Below, piece after piece: positions 7,701-16,888 of a stretch of 64,000 nucleotides of DNA (positions are counted from its first letter, which is position 1; each line of letters starts with the position of its first letter). Location: the NCBI RefSeq assembly GCF_000519305.1, contig NZ_JAFG01000006.1:62001-126000 (forward strand), in the 5' to 3' direction. Source of the DNA: Mesorhizobium ciceri WSM4083 (GTDB lineage: Bacteria > Pseudomonadota > Alphaproteobacteria > Rhizobiales > Rhizobiaceae). Position numbers and translations under genes: made by a program. Below the pieces are notes generated by a model. It saw only the letters and a list, made by a program, of their open reading frames with translations, did not search any database and was not told where the DNA came from.

Positions 7701-10501
7701 TCGACTGGTGTCGAACCGAGCTTCATGAGCTCCGATAGTATCGGCCGGGCATCATTGCCCACATTGTCTCGCTCGAATTCGAACAGCTCCTTCAGGGGCA
7801 CGCTGGGTGGATGGTCGCTGGCTGTCTTCCGCTTCTTGAGCGCTTTCATCCGCTCGCTGATCTCCACCGTATCCTTCTCTTCATCGAGGAGCCGGGCTAT
7901 CTCACGCTTCAGCCGCTGGTATTCCTCTTCATGCTCATGTGTATACACGTAGTCCTTCGCGATCATGGTCGCAGCGGACACTAGAATCTCGCGGCGGAGA
8001 TCACGCTGATGCTGGACTTCCACCTCTAGCGCCAGATTGGCTGCGTCCTCGCGACTGTCGGAGAAGGCCACCAGCTTTCCGTCGCCGCCTTGCGACTTCA
8101 GCGAAGCCACCAGTTCGGTCGCTAGGAGCTGGGAGGTCTTCCCAAAACCCGTCCTGAAGCTCCGGATAGGCGACTTGCGGCCTTCGCGCATCTTGGAGTT
8201 AGACTGGCGGTAGCGGCCAGAATAGTCGGTTCCGCATTTCGGACAGCAGAACGGCACCGCCGTTCCGGGATCGTCGGCCTTCCGGTTCTGCATCTTGTCT
8301 TCACCCGACCAGCGCAGGAGGAAACCCGGCACGTCGCCGGGGGTCTGGGTCTCCTGTACTATCCCCGTCTGTGGGTTGAGGCAGCCCTTGTCCCATTTGT
8401 ATGGCGATCCGCTCCTGATTTCGGCTTCCGGCTTGGTGCGGCCCGGCCAGAAAAGAGCGAACTCGTTGTAGCTGGCATCTTCGAACCGAAGTGATGAGGC
8501 GGTCTCCGGCAGCTTCTCAAGTTCCTGCGGTGATGGCAGGAGGGACACGCGTCGGCCGCCGTTCTGGGTATCGCCGCGCTTTCCTCCTACCGCCAGATCG
8601 CCGCACGCTTCGCAATAGAGCATTTCGAACAGACGCCGTCTTCCCTCTCCCACGTGATCGTAGTCTTGCCCCCGTTCGATACTGGGGTCACCCCATATGA
8701 GTTCGCCGTCCTCACCAAGTCCCACCGAGGTGAACATGCCTTCAATGTTCCGGACGAAGCAGTGCATCCTGAAGCCGGGGAGATGCGCTACCGCTCTCCT
8801 CTCTGGCTTCATTTCATCAGGAATGATCGACTGCGGAAGGTCTGGGATTGCCCTGAGCGCGAGCAGGCCGCGAACGGCGGCGCGATCTTCGACATCGAAT
8901 AATATGGTTCCGATCTCTCCCACTGCACGAGGTATCCTTCTGCCCTGAGCGTCCAGATCCTGCATGGCATATTCGAGCATGGCGGCGGCGGTGTTGGTCG
9001 CCTCAAGAAGCGCGGATGCGTCCGAGAGTGATGCCGATCCGGGAATGGTGCGGGCGGCGGCAAGGAGCTTTCCCTTTAATGCTCCAGGATCGTGCCTGTG
9101 GTCGAGATTTTCAAGCGCCGCAGTGAGTTCGACCAGGCTCTCCCGGGTGGGGGTGCGCTCCGGACGGGGAATGCTGATCGGTCGCCCCGTGACGACGCTG
9201 TCCTTCCAGACGGTATCGAGGTCGATGGCACCTGCTGTCCCTGCCGTGCCGAACATGTTCTTAAGGTAATCGATGCTCGCCTGCGCATTCTTCTCGTCCA
9301 TCGGTAGCGATGCCGACGACGAAAGGATGCGGAGCTTGTGTGCATGCTCCGGATGTGTCAGGCCAAGGCGCTCGAGGAGGATCCGGATCAGTCCGGCCAT
9401 CTCGGCTCCCGACGAGCCGCGGATCAGATGAAGCTCGTCCAAAACTAAATAGAAGCGTGCGTCGGAGTTGTTCAGCAGCCATTCCCGAGTTTGCGCCAGG
9501 ATTGGAGCGTCCACTTCGCGCACGAGCATGGCGTTCAGTATCGACTGGTTGGTAACGAGGATGTCGGGTGGTGTCTCCTGGATATCCCAGCGGGAGATCA
9601 GTTCGCCGCCGTCCGTCCTCGGGAAGATATACCTCAGGTCGGGATTATTGCCATCGCCCGCGATCCGCTGCTGGATGCTGCGGTATCGCCGCATCTCGTC
9701 CTTGAGCTCCTTCTTGGACCGGGCTGTGCGATCCTTCCAGTATTTCTGGTCGTCCCGGCGGGGATGCTTCAGGAAGCCCGTGACAGGTGACTTTCCGGTG
9801 TATCGTCCGAAGAACAGCCTGTTGCCGTTGAAGTGCCGCTCCATGACATCCTGCGCTTCAGGCGAGTCTATCGCTTTGCGGAGGCGCACCATCTGGTCCT
9901 CAACGAGGGCGTTCAAGGGGTAGAGGATCAGTGCCCTGACGGCCTTCGGACGATCAGGATGCTCGTTGCGGCGATGAAAATTGAACCTTCCGCCCTTGTC
10001 GAGCCATGTGTCATCGACAGGCTGGCTTGGTGCCGGCCAGGATGTCGCCTCCTTGGCGAGCTGGGCGAGGATCGGAAGCATGAAGGATTCCGTTTTGCCC
10101 GAGCCCGTTCCCGATGTGGCGATGCCCGGCGCGCCGTCCGTGACGCCCTTCGTGAGCATGTCCACCTGGTGGTGATAGGGTTCGTATGCACCCTTGAGCG
10201 TCGCAGCCTTTTTGTCCCTCTCGAAAAGACCGGACAGGGCCAGTTCGACGAAAGCCCGCCGTTCGTTCATGCTGAACCCCGGAAGCTGCTTCTCGTCCTT
10301 GATCAGCGCCTCGAGGCCCATGCCCCACGTCTCATACCGGGGGACGGTTTCGAAGATGGGATCGAGAGCGAGCTGTCCTGGGCTTGAAAGAAGCTTTCGG
10401 CGCTTCTCCGAGACTATGGGGTCATCGATGCGATATGCCGTGTCCAGATAGGCCAGAAACTGTTCGATTATCCTTGTGAAGCCACCGATGGGATCGAACA
10501 T
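4643..10501 (-). CDS. druE: Druantia DruE-like DEAD/H helicase with C-terminal DUF1998
   Basis: A 1952-residue protein. Visible helicase parts: Walker A GTGSGKTESF at about 131-140, LILYPLNALVEDQ at about 191-203, DELH box at 355-358, then SSSASL; the second RecA lobe has TTTMEVGVDIGSLQ and QRVGRAGRRGQ at about 1225-1260. Several CxxC pairs (CEACGD, CCPKCG, CKQCGR with CTRCGD, CEECGA with CKFCGT) suggest zinc sites. Near residue 1820 the motif CGSSCYKCLQRYNNR is typical of DUF1998. Size and architecture match DruE, the common large protein of Druantia anti-phage systems. The ATG follows the upstream stop by 3 bp, with GGAGGC as ribosome binding site, so it is the last gene of the four-gene operon. 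Its 3' end overlaps vsr tail to tail. Confidence 0.85.
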   Translation of the reverse strand: MFDPIGGFTRIIEQFLAYLDTAYRIDDPIVSEKRRKLLSSPGQLALDPIFETVPRYETWGMGLEALIKDEKQLPGFSMNERRAFVELALSGLFERDKKAATLKGAYEPYHHQVDMLTKGVTDGAPGIATSGTGSGKTESFMLPILAQLAKEATSWPAPSQPVDDTWLDKGGRFNFHRRNEHPDRPKAVRALILYPLNALVEDQMVRLRKAIDSPEAQDVMERHFNGNRLFFGRYTGKSPVTGFLKHPRRDDQKYWKDRTARSKKELKDEMRRYRSIQQRIAGDGNNPDLRYIFPRTDGGELISRWDIQETPPDILVTNQSILNAMLVREVDAPILAQTREWLLNNSDARFYLVLDELHLIRGSSGAEMAGLIRILLERLGLTHPEHAHKLRILSSSASLPMDEKNAQASIDYLKNMFGTAGTAGAIDLDTVWKDSVVTGRPISIPRPERTPTRESLVELTAALENLDHRHDPGALKGKLLAAARTIPGSASLSDASALLEATNTAAAMLEYAMQDLDAQGRRIPRAVGEIGTILFDVEDRAAVRGLLALRAIPDLPQSIIPDEMKPERRAVAHLPGFRMHCFVRNIEGMFTSVGLGEDGELIWGDPSIERGQDYDHVGEGRRRLFEMLYCEACGDLAVGGKRGDTQNGGRRVSLLPSPQELEKLPETASSLRFEDASYNEFALFWPGRTKPEAEIRSGSPYKWDKGCLNPQTGIVQETQTPGDVPGFLLRWSGEDKMQNRKADDPGTAVPFCCPKCGTDYSGRYRQSNSKMREGRKSPIRSFRTGFGKTSQLLATELVASLKSQGGDGKLVAFSDSREDAANLALEVEVQHQRDLRREILVSAATMIAKDYVYTHEHEEEYQRLKREIARLLDEEKDTVEISERMKALKKRKTASDHPPSVPLKELFEFERDNVGNDARPILSELMKLGSTPVEGADTALSRVDGREWYKYFERKGDGRIAWKSELPEEELNRLRKARQKVQGEQPPDATDLLFSKTYFALEETGLGWPSFYGPEEYTSEKSRDDAMLRIFADAYRILPNQFQAEAKKDWRSAHDMLGAGDNRLKRLMTKILQHPEAECDAFLEKLRTMLKQQRGDGTIDISMLYFRTAKPSDKAWRCKQCGRVHLHEGFGRCTRCGDTLTRDEDHTAGRIAEGNFLGRRVIRAVVNNEPLFRLKCEELTGQTRDPAERLQQFKQVFVKNDFESDTDFEWRKLFDTADLLSVTTTMEVGVDIGSLQAVYQGNMPPQRFNYQQRVGRAGRRGQAFSTVLTVCRSKSHDIHYFHNPVEITGSAPPPPFITTGLVDIPSRLLRKFWLVDAFRLMREESGMDWAGDNLVPGDIHGEFIYCNEYFDAQKGWRDRLQDALTRTDRHRHQMAVILAEVSRCGLQNITEEIGVDSILAEVDDLEDEFGLQPIGLAAALAERGLIPLYGMPTRSRNLYVDLVKEKGTSEADWDTIDRDQDMAIFDFAPGSVRTREKLRHRCIGFTGMLREPKEFGTDFGVPMQPLSHWLKHDFHLRFCEECGAWNRGSAQAMPCKFCGTEMPEDTGIHCITPTAYRSELRPTDENLQSKMGQRITLASLGKPTQQKTDENITVNFAERSEIFLVNPGVNDDTDFAGFEVEAATDLAASRNIWWFKAKPRLKLAGQAISSEVIAEDQGSRYRQGDAKVIACLASPKVTNSLQIGPIRLNGNLRLLDMDVGLAMRNRRDPSRTSVRAAAISATEILVQRAAFDLDIAPEEFDALAPNIMTSPGRPSLPYLQISDALPNGSGFCRHLLGDSTIPVSDLLASVLDDAAQWPRNTVSDEHHMSVCGSSCYKCLQRYNNRNIHGLLDWRLGLSYLRAFVDPTYECGFDGKNEDFEISDWSLNAHRLAKETRTFIPGNRISSIDGRPDIPTFSLDDRHSRWGAVVHPLWDQKRLFAELGLDSTFVAVDSFELSRRPLHVLQRARHAAR

Positions 10502-10504
10502 GTT

Positions 10505-12574
10505 CTAGCCTCCAAGGTTCTGGAAGAAACGGGTGAGTTCGTGGTCGAAGGCGTCGCCTGCGGTCTTTGTCCATATTTGCTGACGGAGCAATACGGCCGC
10601 CACGTCTGCCAATTTCAGTTCGGGACCAACCGGAACCCTCGAAAGCATTTTCGTTCCGCGCACGAGGAATGCGGCGTCCACGTCAGCTGCGGTCAGTAGT
10701 TCCACCGCCTCCTCCTTGCGTTCGTTACCTCCATCTTGCAGAAGCGCCCAGTGTCCTGCGAACCGAACGACGCGGCCCGGCTTCTTGGCCTGCGATACCT
10801 GGATCGGGAAGAGGTATCGCAGCACCGAGTTGGGCACAGAGACCCGAAGGCCGTCGACGCCCGCACTTGCAACGAAGGCAAGATTCATCGGGAGCCTGCC
10901 AATCCGACGCATCTCGGCGAGCTGTGGCAGCCAGTATTCGCACGGGCCGCTCGTAATGCCGCAAAGCGCGACGGGTACCAGGATGTCCGATCTGCTTCTG
11001 GCATTTTCGATGGCTTTGGCCATACCGCCCGCCTCGTCACGCATGATGTCCTGCAGAGATACGTGGGTCGGATCGCAGAAGACGACGGCAGCGTCGTCGC
11101 CGCCGATGGCGTATGCGATGTCGGCAGCGGATGCCGCAGCGGTCTCGCCGACAAGAACAGGAACTTCCTCCGTAGAATAGAGCACGATGGCCATCAACTC
11201 GGACGGAGTGAGACCCGATGCCTTCGCGAGTTCCTGAATTGTCTTGAGTATATCTTGGGCGCCAGCAATCGGTGCGACGGGGGGCGGAGCATATATTGCG
11301 GAAGTGATGGAAACCTCCTCGCGTGAAGGGGCTTCACGCGTGACAGTCGAAATCATCTGTTCAACCTTCCTGATCTCGGTCCGCAGCTGTTCGAACTCCT
11401 CGCGGAGCTGTCGGGCGCTCTCAGATACATTCCGCCCGATCCCACGTGCCGCCTCCTCGATCTTCTCACGCAGAGCCTTTTCATGCTGTTCGCTGGCGTT
11501 GCGAAGGAGAATTTCGCGGTGCGCTGTAGTGGCGAGGCGCTGTTCGGCGTCGATAACCAGAGCGCGAAGTTCGACGAAACGGACTTCCTGTTCTTCCGCC
11601 TCCGCGACAAGCCGCTGCCTGATTTCTTCGCGGAGTCGTTCCTGCTCCGTCTGCTCGAAAGTAAGGATCCTGACCTGCCACTTGGGATCTCGGGCCATCA
11701 TCTGGGGGATGGCATCAAGCAGAGACGGCCGGGTCGAGATTAGGCGGAGAGCTGCCGCGAGATCCTCCTTCTCCTGGTCGCCAACCGTTCCCGATATGCG
11801 CGCCTTCATGAGTTCCGACAGGTTCGCCTGGGAAGCTCCAGCTTCCCCGGATGCTGCAACTGCCGTGCGTGAGAGCCATTCCTCGGCGGATTTCAGGATT
11901 TCATCGTCCGACCTCATGTCCATATGGACAGGGGGCGACCAGCGCGGCTGCGGGTTGAATACAACCAAACCGTCCCCCAGCCTCACCCAGCTGGGCTTTG
12001 CATCAGTGGCCACTGTCGGTGCGGAGCGGATCGACGTCTGAGGTAGAAGTCCGTACAATTCGTTGGGGTGACGGATGAAGCCTGAGGTCATCCAGACGTT
12101 CATGCGCACCTCGATCGCATCGACCTTGCACCTTGTGGGGATGAAAAGCCTGCCCTGGCGCAGTTGTGTCACTATCTCCTCGTGGCTCATGTCGTGCGGA
12201 CTGAAACCGACGGACAAACGTGAGGCAGTGGCGACGGAGACCGCATCCAGCGCCCCCGTGCCTGGCAGCCCCTGAAGTCGCGAGGAAAACTCGAACTGGG
12301 AACTTCCTTTAATGCTCATTGCGAGAGGTGAGGTCGTAGTGGCGAACAGCCCGACGGGTGCTTCCTGGTTTCTGGCGACGAACTTCGGTTCCTTCTTGAC
12401 ACCCGTCACCAGCCAGAACGAGTCCAAACCGCCCAGATGAATCTGGCCGTTCCTTATCTCTTTGGGAGGTCCGCTTCCGAGCCCCGTATCGCCGTCCTTC
12501 ACCTCGATGACCATAGCCATGTCGTGTCCTGAAACCTGACGGACGCGGAACACGGTTTTAGCTGCTGCTGCCAT
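10505..12574 (-). CDS. Druantia type II component (DruF/DruG-like) with long coiled coil
   Basis: A 689-residue protein, third gene of the operon. Its start overlaps the previous stop in a TAATG arrangement, so translation is probably coupled. Residues about 305-410 are a long charged coiled coil (rich in E, R, Q; for example REEIRQRLVAEAEEQEVR). After it comes a domain beginning VPVLVGETAAASAADIAYA, which has the layout of a P-loop but lacks the GK[ST] residues, followed by AVVFCDPTHVSLQDIM and DILVPVALCGITSGP. This may be a degenerate nucleotide-binding fold (inference). By position between methyltransferase and helicase it should be DruF or DruG; I cannot tell which from sequence alone. 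Confidence 0.7.
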   Translation of the reverse strand: MAAAAKTVFRVRQVSGHDMAMVIEVKDGDTGLGSGPPKEIRNGQIHLGGLDSFWLVTGVKKEPKFVARNQEAPVGLFATTTSPLAMSIKGSSQFEFSSRLQGLPGTGALDAVSVATASRLSVGFSPHDMSHEEIVTQLRQGRLFIPTRCKVDAIEVRMNVWMTSGFIRHPNELYGLLPQTSIRSAPTVATDAKPSWVRLGDGLVVFNPQPRWSPPVHMDMRSDDEILKSAEEWLSRTAVAASGEAGASQANLSELMKARISGTVGDQEKEDLAAALRLISTRPSLLDAIPQMMARDPKWQVRILTFEQTEQERLREEIRQRLVAEAEEQEVRFVELRALVIDAEQRLATTAHREILLRNASEQHEKALREKIEEAARGIGRNVSESARQLREEFEQLRTEIRKVEQMISTVTREAPSREEVSITSAIYAPPPVAPIAGAQDILKTIQELAKASGLTPSELMAIVLYSTEEVPVLVGETAAASAADIAYAIGGDDAAVVFCDPTHVSLQDIMRDEAGGMAKAIENARSRSDILVPVALCGITSGPCEYWLPQLAEMRRIGRLPMNLAFVASAGVDGLRVSVPNSVLRYLFPIQVSQAKKPGRVVRFAGHWALLQDGGNERKEEAVELLTAADVDAAFLVRGTKMLSRVPVGPELKLADVAAVLLRQQIWTKTAGDAFDHELTRFFQNLGG

Positions 12575-15015
12575 TAACTTCTTTCTCCGGCGGCGATCCG
12601 TATTTTCCCCGACCGGGAATCGAAAATCGTCCGGTTTCTATTTGAAGCGGATGCGAGGAATCTTCCCACCCAGGGTGCCACTTCCACGCCTCTCTGTGCG
12701 ATCGACACAACCTTGGACAAGGCCGACACGGTCGGCTCCTCCATGGGGTAGAGATAGCGCCACTGTCCGTACACGACACCAGAGCCTGCGTTGCACATGC
12801 TGCAGTCGGAAGCCCACCTAGCCCAGCTTGACGGGAGTGACACCCGAGGGAGAATCCCGGCCAAAGTCGAGCCGTCGTAGGCGAAGATATGCTTGCGCCT
12901 ACGGGCATGGTGGGACAGGATCGCGAGTGTGGGCGACACGAAGTTCTGTCCAGGCTGCCCGGCGACCACGGACCGATAGAGGAAGGGGTTTCGGGTATCC
13001 GTGCGTTCAAGACGATAAAGGCCTTCCACCATGTCCCCGCCCTCTTGGGCGTCGAAGAAGCCACGCTCCTCGTTGAGACGTGCGGCGACGTGGTAGCCAT
13101 GGACGCCCCCTGGAGCTCCGTGCGGGCGCTCCGCCTGCGATCTAGCGGCCGCCGCCGCGATTCCGGCATTTTCGACGAAAGCCCGAAGACGCGAAGGGTC
13201 TTTCGCCCGCACCAGATATCTTGGCAGAGACCACTTGGAGACCCCGTCCCAAACTTCCAGGGTCGCACCTTCCGCCTGCGCAGCCACCGTGATGCGGTCG
13301 ATCACTGAGAGGGGGGTTGGCCCGCTGATGCGCACGGCATCGGCAGTGACCATCTCCCACGTCAAAGGGCGCTGCAATATCCGCCGCGCAGGGAAGCTCC
13401 GGAGGAGAGTGAAGTCGAACCATCCGGCATCGGCAAAGGAACGGAGAACGTCCCATTCCGGCGGATGGCTGCTGGAGAAGGAAAGGCCCTTTCTGACCAT
13501 CTCGAACGCTTCTGCGAACGACAGCCCTCTCGCCGTCCGGGCATAGAGCGCCTCTCCGACCGTCACCATCTCGTCGCAGACTGGCATGCGGGCGCCAGAC
13601 CAAGATTCGATGGCGCAGTTTGCAGAGGGAGCCGTTTCGCGGTTGAATTCGTCCTCGCTGATCTCGCGCGCCTCATCGAAGGCAAGTCGTCTGGTGTCAG
13701 CCACCTCATTGGCCCGTGCGACGAGAAGCACCTCCCGATTCTCGTTGCATAGGCATCCGACTGCGCTTCCGAAATAGACTCCTGGTGGGAAGGCAAGACC
13801 ACTGTCGTCACGGATCATGTCAATGTCTGTGCTGTTCACCTTGACCGTTGTCATCGATTGGTTAGGCGTTGTCAGACGTGGCGAGAAAGGAGATCTTCCT
13901 AGTAGGGCGCTCCCTACGCGGATGCCGTCGTGCCATCCGAAAACGCGAGGCCCGGTCTCAGCAGCGATGGGTGCAGACGTCACCTGGCTACGAAACGACA
14001 CCATGGACCACCGCAGGTTTATGGCACCGTAGGAATCGATCGTGCCTTCTTCGCACTCCGCCAGCTTCGAGGTGTGGATCAACATGACGTTGGATTCGAA
14101 CGCGTTCGTTGCTCGATACCTCCCGAAGCCCATGTTCTCGAGAAGAACCACTCCCTTGCCAATCGCTTTCGAGATCGCCTTGGGGACGTACTTGATGACC
14201 TCCTCCGGCGCGCGGACTTGCTGGCGTTCCCCAAGGGGAGAAGCTCGGAACAGCTCGTAGTCGCCGAACTCTCCCTCCATGATCTCCAAATCTTCGAGAG
14301 CTGCCTGCTCGGCTACGATGGCATACCACGCGTGCCAGAACGGCGTTTCGGTGTAGTCGCGACCACCCCGCTTGCGCGCCCGGTCGAACAGATCGAAGTT
14401 GTATTCAAAGGACGGCATTTTCTCGGTGAGGAGATGGCGGGAGGTAGAGACTCTGTTCGAGACTATCTGAGGGTCAAGTAGGTGGTCAGGGTCGATGGCG
14501 TGCCGGAGCTTCCTGAACACTGCCCGGTCGCGCCACGTTGGAAACGCGATGCGCAACGTCCGGCCGATTTGGGCGTGAGGGTTGATGCCGGGCAGATCCA
14601 GTTGAATCTCATGCTGCTTTGCAAGATATTCTCTCAGATGCTCCCACATGGGATTCAGGCCACGCATGCTGGCGCCCCTGAACTTTTCCCCCGTCTGCTT
14701 CTCGAGCATTTCTCTAAAGTCGCGATCCCCACGCTGGCGTGTTCTTGTCGTCTGCATCCAGCAGAGGAACACCAGGATACGCACGTATTCTGGTTTCCTG
14801 CCTCGAATAGGCATGATATCGCCCGACAGATAGGCTCTGAGTAGGGGCATGTGGGGAAGCGCCGTGACGAATGCACACTGTGCTTCAGCGGCATCGAGCA
14901 CTCCGAAAATCTCGAGAAGGTCTTCGTCGGACACGTAGACGCTGCCGATCGGCCCAAGGCTACCCGGCCCTAAGAAGTACCTCTCGAGACATATCTCCTC
15001 CACGCTGACAACCAT
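12574..15015 (-). CDS. Druantia type II component (DruF/DruG-like), 813 aa
   Basis: A large protein of unrecognised fold, second gene of the operon, 25 bp after the methyltransferase stop. It is predicted cytoplasmic, with no signal or membrane segments. Two Cys pairs are visible, CLCNENRE in the middle and CSMCNAGSG near the C-terminus, which may bind a metal together. The C-terminus contains VVYGQWRYLYPMEEP. The start ATG at 15015 directly follows a run AGGGGG. Content and order place it as DruF or DruG in a type II Druantia system; its biochemical role in that system is not known to me. Confidence 0.7.
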   Translation of the reverse strand: MVVSVEEICLERYFLGPGSLGPIGSVYVSDEDLLEIFGVLDAAEAQCAFVTALPHMPLLRAYLSGDIMPIRGRKPEYVRILVFLCWMQTTRTRQRGDRDFREMLEKQTGEKFRGASMRGLNPMWEHLREYLAKQHEIQLDLPGINPHAQIGRTLRIAFPTWRDRAVFRKLRHAIDPDHLLDPQIVSNRVSTSRHLLTEKMPSFEYNFDLFDRARKRGGRDYTETPFWHAWYAIVAEQAALEDLEIMEGEFGDYELFRASPLGERQQVRAPEEVIKYVPKAISKAIGKGVVLLENMGFGRYRATNAFESNVMLIHTSKLAECEEGTIDSYGAINLRWSMVSFRSQVTSAPIAAETGPRVFGWHDGIRVGSALLGRSPFSPRLTTPNQSMTTVKVNSTDIDMIRDDSGLAFPPGVYFGSAVGCLCNENREVLLVARANEVADTRRLAFDEAREISEDEFNRETAPSANCAIESWSGARMPVCDEMVTVGEALYARTARGLSFAEAFEMVRKGLSFSSSHPPEWDVLRSFADAGWFDFTLLRSFPARRILQRPLTWEMVTADAVRISGPTPLSVIDRITVAAQAEGATLEVWDGVSKWSLPRYLVRAKDPSRLRAFVENAGIAAAAARSQAERPHGAPGGVHGYHVAARLNEERGFFDAQEGGDMVEGLYRLERTDTRNPFLYRSVVAGQPGQNFVSPTLAILSHHARRRKHIFAYDGSTLAGILPRVSLPSSWARWASDCSMCNAGSGVVYGQWRYLYPMEEPTVSALSKVVSIAQRGVEVAPWVGRFLASASNRNRTIFDSRSGKIRIAAGERS

Positions 15016-15040
15016 CCCCCTGAAGAATTCCCCGTTTTAC

Positions 15041-16888
15041 CTACTCTGATCGGGGCACGGCAGCTATGAGCGCAACCGATCCATCAGGCGAGCTATCGAG
15101 GTCCATTTTCTCAGCGAACAAATCTGGCGAAACATGCAACACCAAGTGTGGATCTCTATTGTCCGACCCCACAAGCATGTCGGACTCTTCGAAGGTCAGC
15201 CTTACAACCGATGCGATCCTAGAACCTTCACCAAAGCAAATATTACCGTCCTCCTCTTGCGTCATGATAGGAAGATTGGCTACCGGATGCTTGCTTAGCT
15301 TGTCGTGAATCAGTTTTATGCGCGCGCGCAGATACCGGACTGGCACATCGACTTTCAACGAATCTTTCCTGTTCGAAAGTATGGCAAGAAGCTGAACTAT
15401 CGCCCTGTCGATAGCATCCACCTTATCTTCCCGCACCAACGGGATTGCAATAATTGCATTCGTCACGCCCTCGCGGAGTTGGTCTTCGTAAACCTTTACG
15501 ACGTTTTGGTCGAAGAAGGTGTCGCGACTGACCCGCCACTCGTCCCGGCGCCTGTACCGCAGCGGCATGACACAGAGCCGGTAGCCGTTTGCTGTGACTG
15601 CGTCAGCTGCGATCGGTTCCCCCCAGCCCGCAGGCCAATATGTTCCGCCGCCGTATCCGTCTCTCGCGCGAAGAGAGTCGTTTTTTTTGTTCATAAACCG
15701 TTTGACCATCTTCGGCAGTTTTCTGCCGCTGGCCAGTGCAAGGCTGGTGATCCTCGCTCCGACACCCTCGGTTCCGTCGGCCAAGTGCCGTATAAGCTTG
15801 TCCATAAAAAAAGGAGGGACGGCGTTGCCTACCTGTCTGTACTGGGCACCACGCGGGCCAGCAAACTCAAAGGAATCCTGAAAGCCTTGCAGGCGAGCTC
15901 CCTCCCTTACGGTCAGAGCTCGGTCATGGTGCGGGTGAGTGAAGCATCCCGATGTTACATTCCCAAATCCAGCAGAAATCGTGTACGCAGGCGAAGCTTC
16001 GTGTAACCGCCCATAAAGGGTTGCATAGTCCGTCATACGGACGCGCCTGAACCGATCGGGAAGAAGCTCTGGTGGGATGTCTTTCCAAGATCCACCCTGA
16101 GGCACTTTCGATATTCGCTTGCGATTGATGTCCGCAAGTGTGTTGGCCCAATGATTACGGACAATACCCTTGCTATCTTGGACAAACTGCTTGAATTCTC
16201 CCTGCTGTGCGGGCATGTCGGGGCGCACAGTAACGTTGCCATCAGTTCTTACACGGCTCAGATCGCCAATAGCCTCGCCCACGGTCATATATGCCGGAAG
16301 GCCTTGCTCAGCTTCAGCAGAATGGGTGGGCGAAGGGAATGTCGATGGAATGGGATCGGCAGACGCAATCAGAATGAATCTATTCCTGAGCTGTGGCAAT
16401 CCATAGTCCGCCATGTTCAGAACGTCGGCAAAAACGTTATAGCCTCTGTCTTCGAAGAGCTTAAACAGTTCCCTTACGATTACGAGGTTGCGCCCATACA
16501 CGACGCCTGGAACGTTCTCCATTACAACGCGTCTGGGTCTGCGACCTGCTGCGGTAAACCCGTCCAGAAGTCGTATGAAGTGGACGAATAGAGCGTTTCG
16601 GGGATCATCAAGGTGGAAGACGCCCATCGTGCTGACAGCTTGGCAAGTCGGCCCAGCAAAAAACCAGTCAATCCTCTCCAGTGCCGCGCGATCGATGACG
16701 TCTGCTGCGGAGACGAGTGATACGTCACAGCAGTCAACGAGTGCTTTGGGGTGCGCCTTCTTGAAGGTCTGGGTGGCGTTCTTGTCTATGTCGAGTGCCC
16801 ATTTGATCTCAAGATCGGGAATGGCAATCACGGCTCCCGCCGACATTCCGCCGCACCCAGAATAGAGATCGATTGCTGTTTGACCCAT
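15041..16888 (-). CDS. druM: DNA C5-cytosine methyltransferase, Druantia type II DruM-like
   Basis: A 615-residue SAM-dependent methyltransferase that should make 5-methylcytosine. Motif I is DLYSGCGGMSAG; motif IV is FAGPTCQAVS with the catalytic Cys, but with PTC in place of the usual PPC; motif VI is MENVPG; motif VIII is QLRNRF; motifs IX-X are RLQGFQDSF and YRQVGNAVPP. After motif X a C-terminal extension of over 200 residues is unlike simple C5 methyltransferases and may serve recognition or partner binding. A strong ribosome binding site GGGGGAA precedes the ATG. It is the first gene of the operon, and vsr lies at the operon's far end. Confidence 0.87.
   Translation of the reverse strand: MGQTAIDLYSGCGGMSAGAVIAIPDLEIKWALDIDKNATQTFKKAHPKALVDCCDVSLVSAADVIDRAALERIDWFFAGPTCQAVSTMGVFHLDDPRNALFVHFIRLLDGFTAAGRRPRRVVMENVPGVVYGRNLVIVRELFKLFEDRGYNVFADVLNMADYGLPQLRNRFILIASADPIPSTFPSPTHSAEAEQGLPAYMTVGEAIGDLSRVRTDGNVTVRPDMPAQQGEFKQFVQDSKGIVRNHWANTLADINRKRISKVPQGGSWKDIPPELLPDRFRRVRMTDYATLYGRLHEASPAYTISAGFGNVTSGCFTHPHHDRALTVREGARLQGFQDSFEFAGPRGAQYRQVGNAVPPFFMDKLIRHLADGTEGVGARITSLALASGRKLPKMVKRFMNKKNDSLRARDGYGGGTYWPAGWGEPIAADAVTANGYRLCVMPLRYRRRDEWRVSRDTFFDQNVVKVYEDQLREGVTNAIIAIPLVREDKVDAIDRAIVQLLAILSNRKDSLKVDVPVRYLRARIKLIHDKLSKHPVANLPIMTQEEDGNICFGEGSRIASVVRLTFEESDMLVGSDNRDPHLVLHVSPDLFAEKMDLDSSPDGSVALIAAVPRSE

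Noticed and set aside
4643..16888. DISARM system instead of Druantia
   Set aside because: DISARM would need a separate DUF1998 protein (DrmB) and a phospholipase D protein (DrmC). Here DUF1998 is fused to the helicase and no HKD motif was seen.
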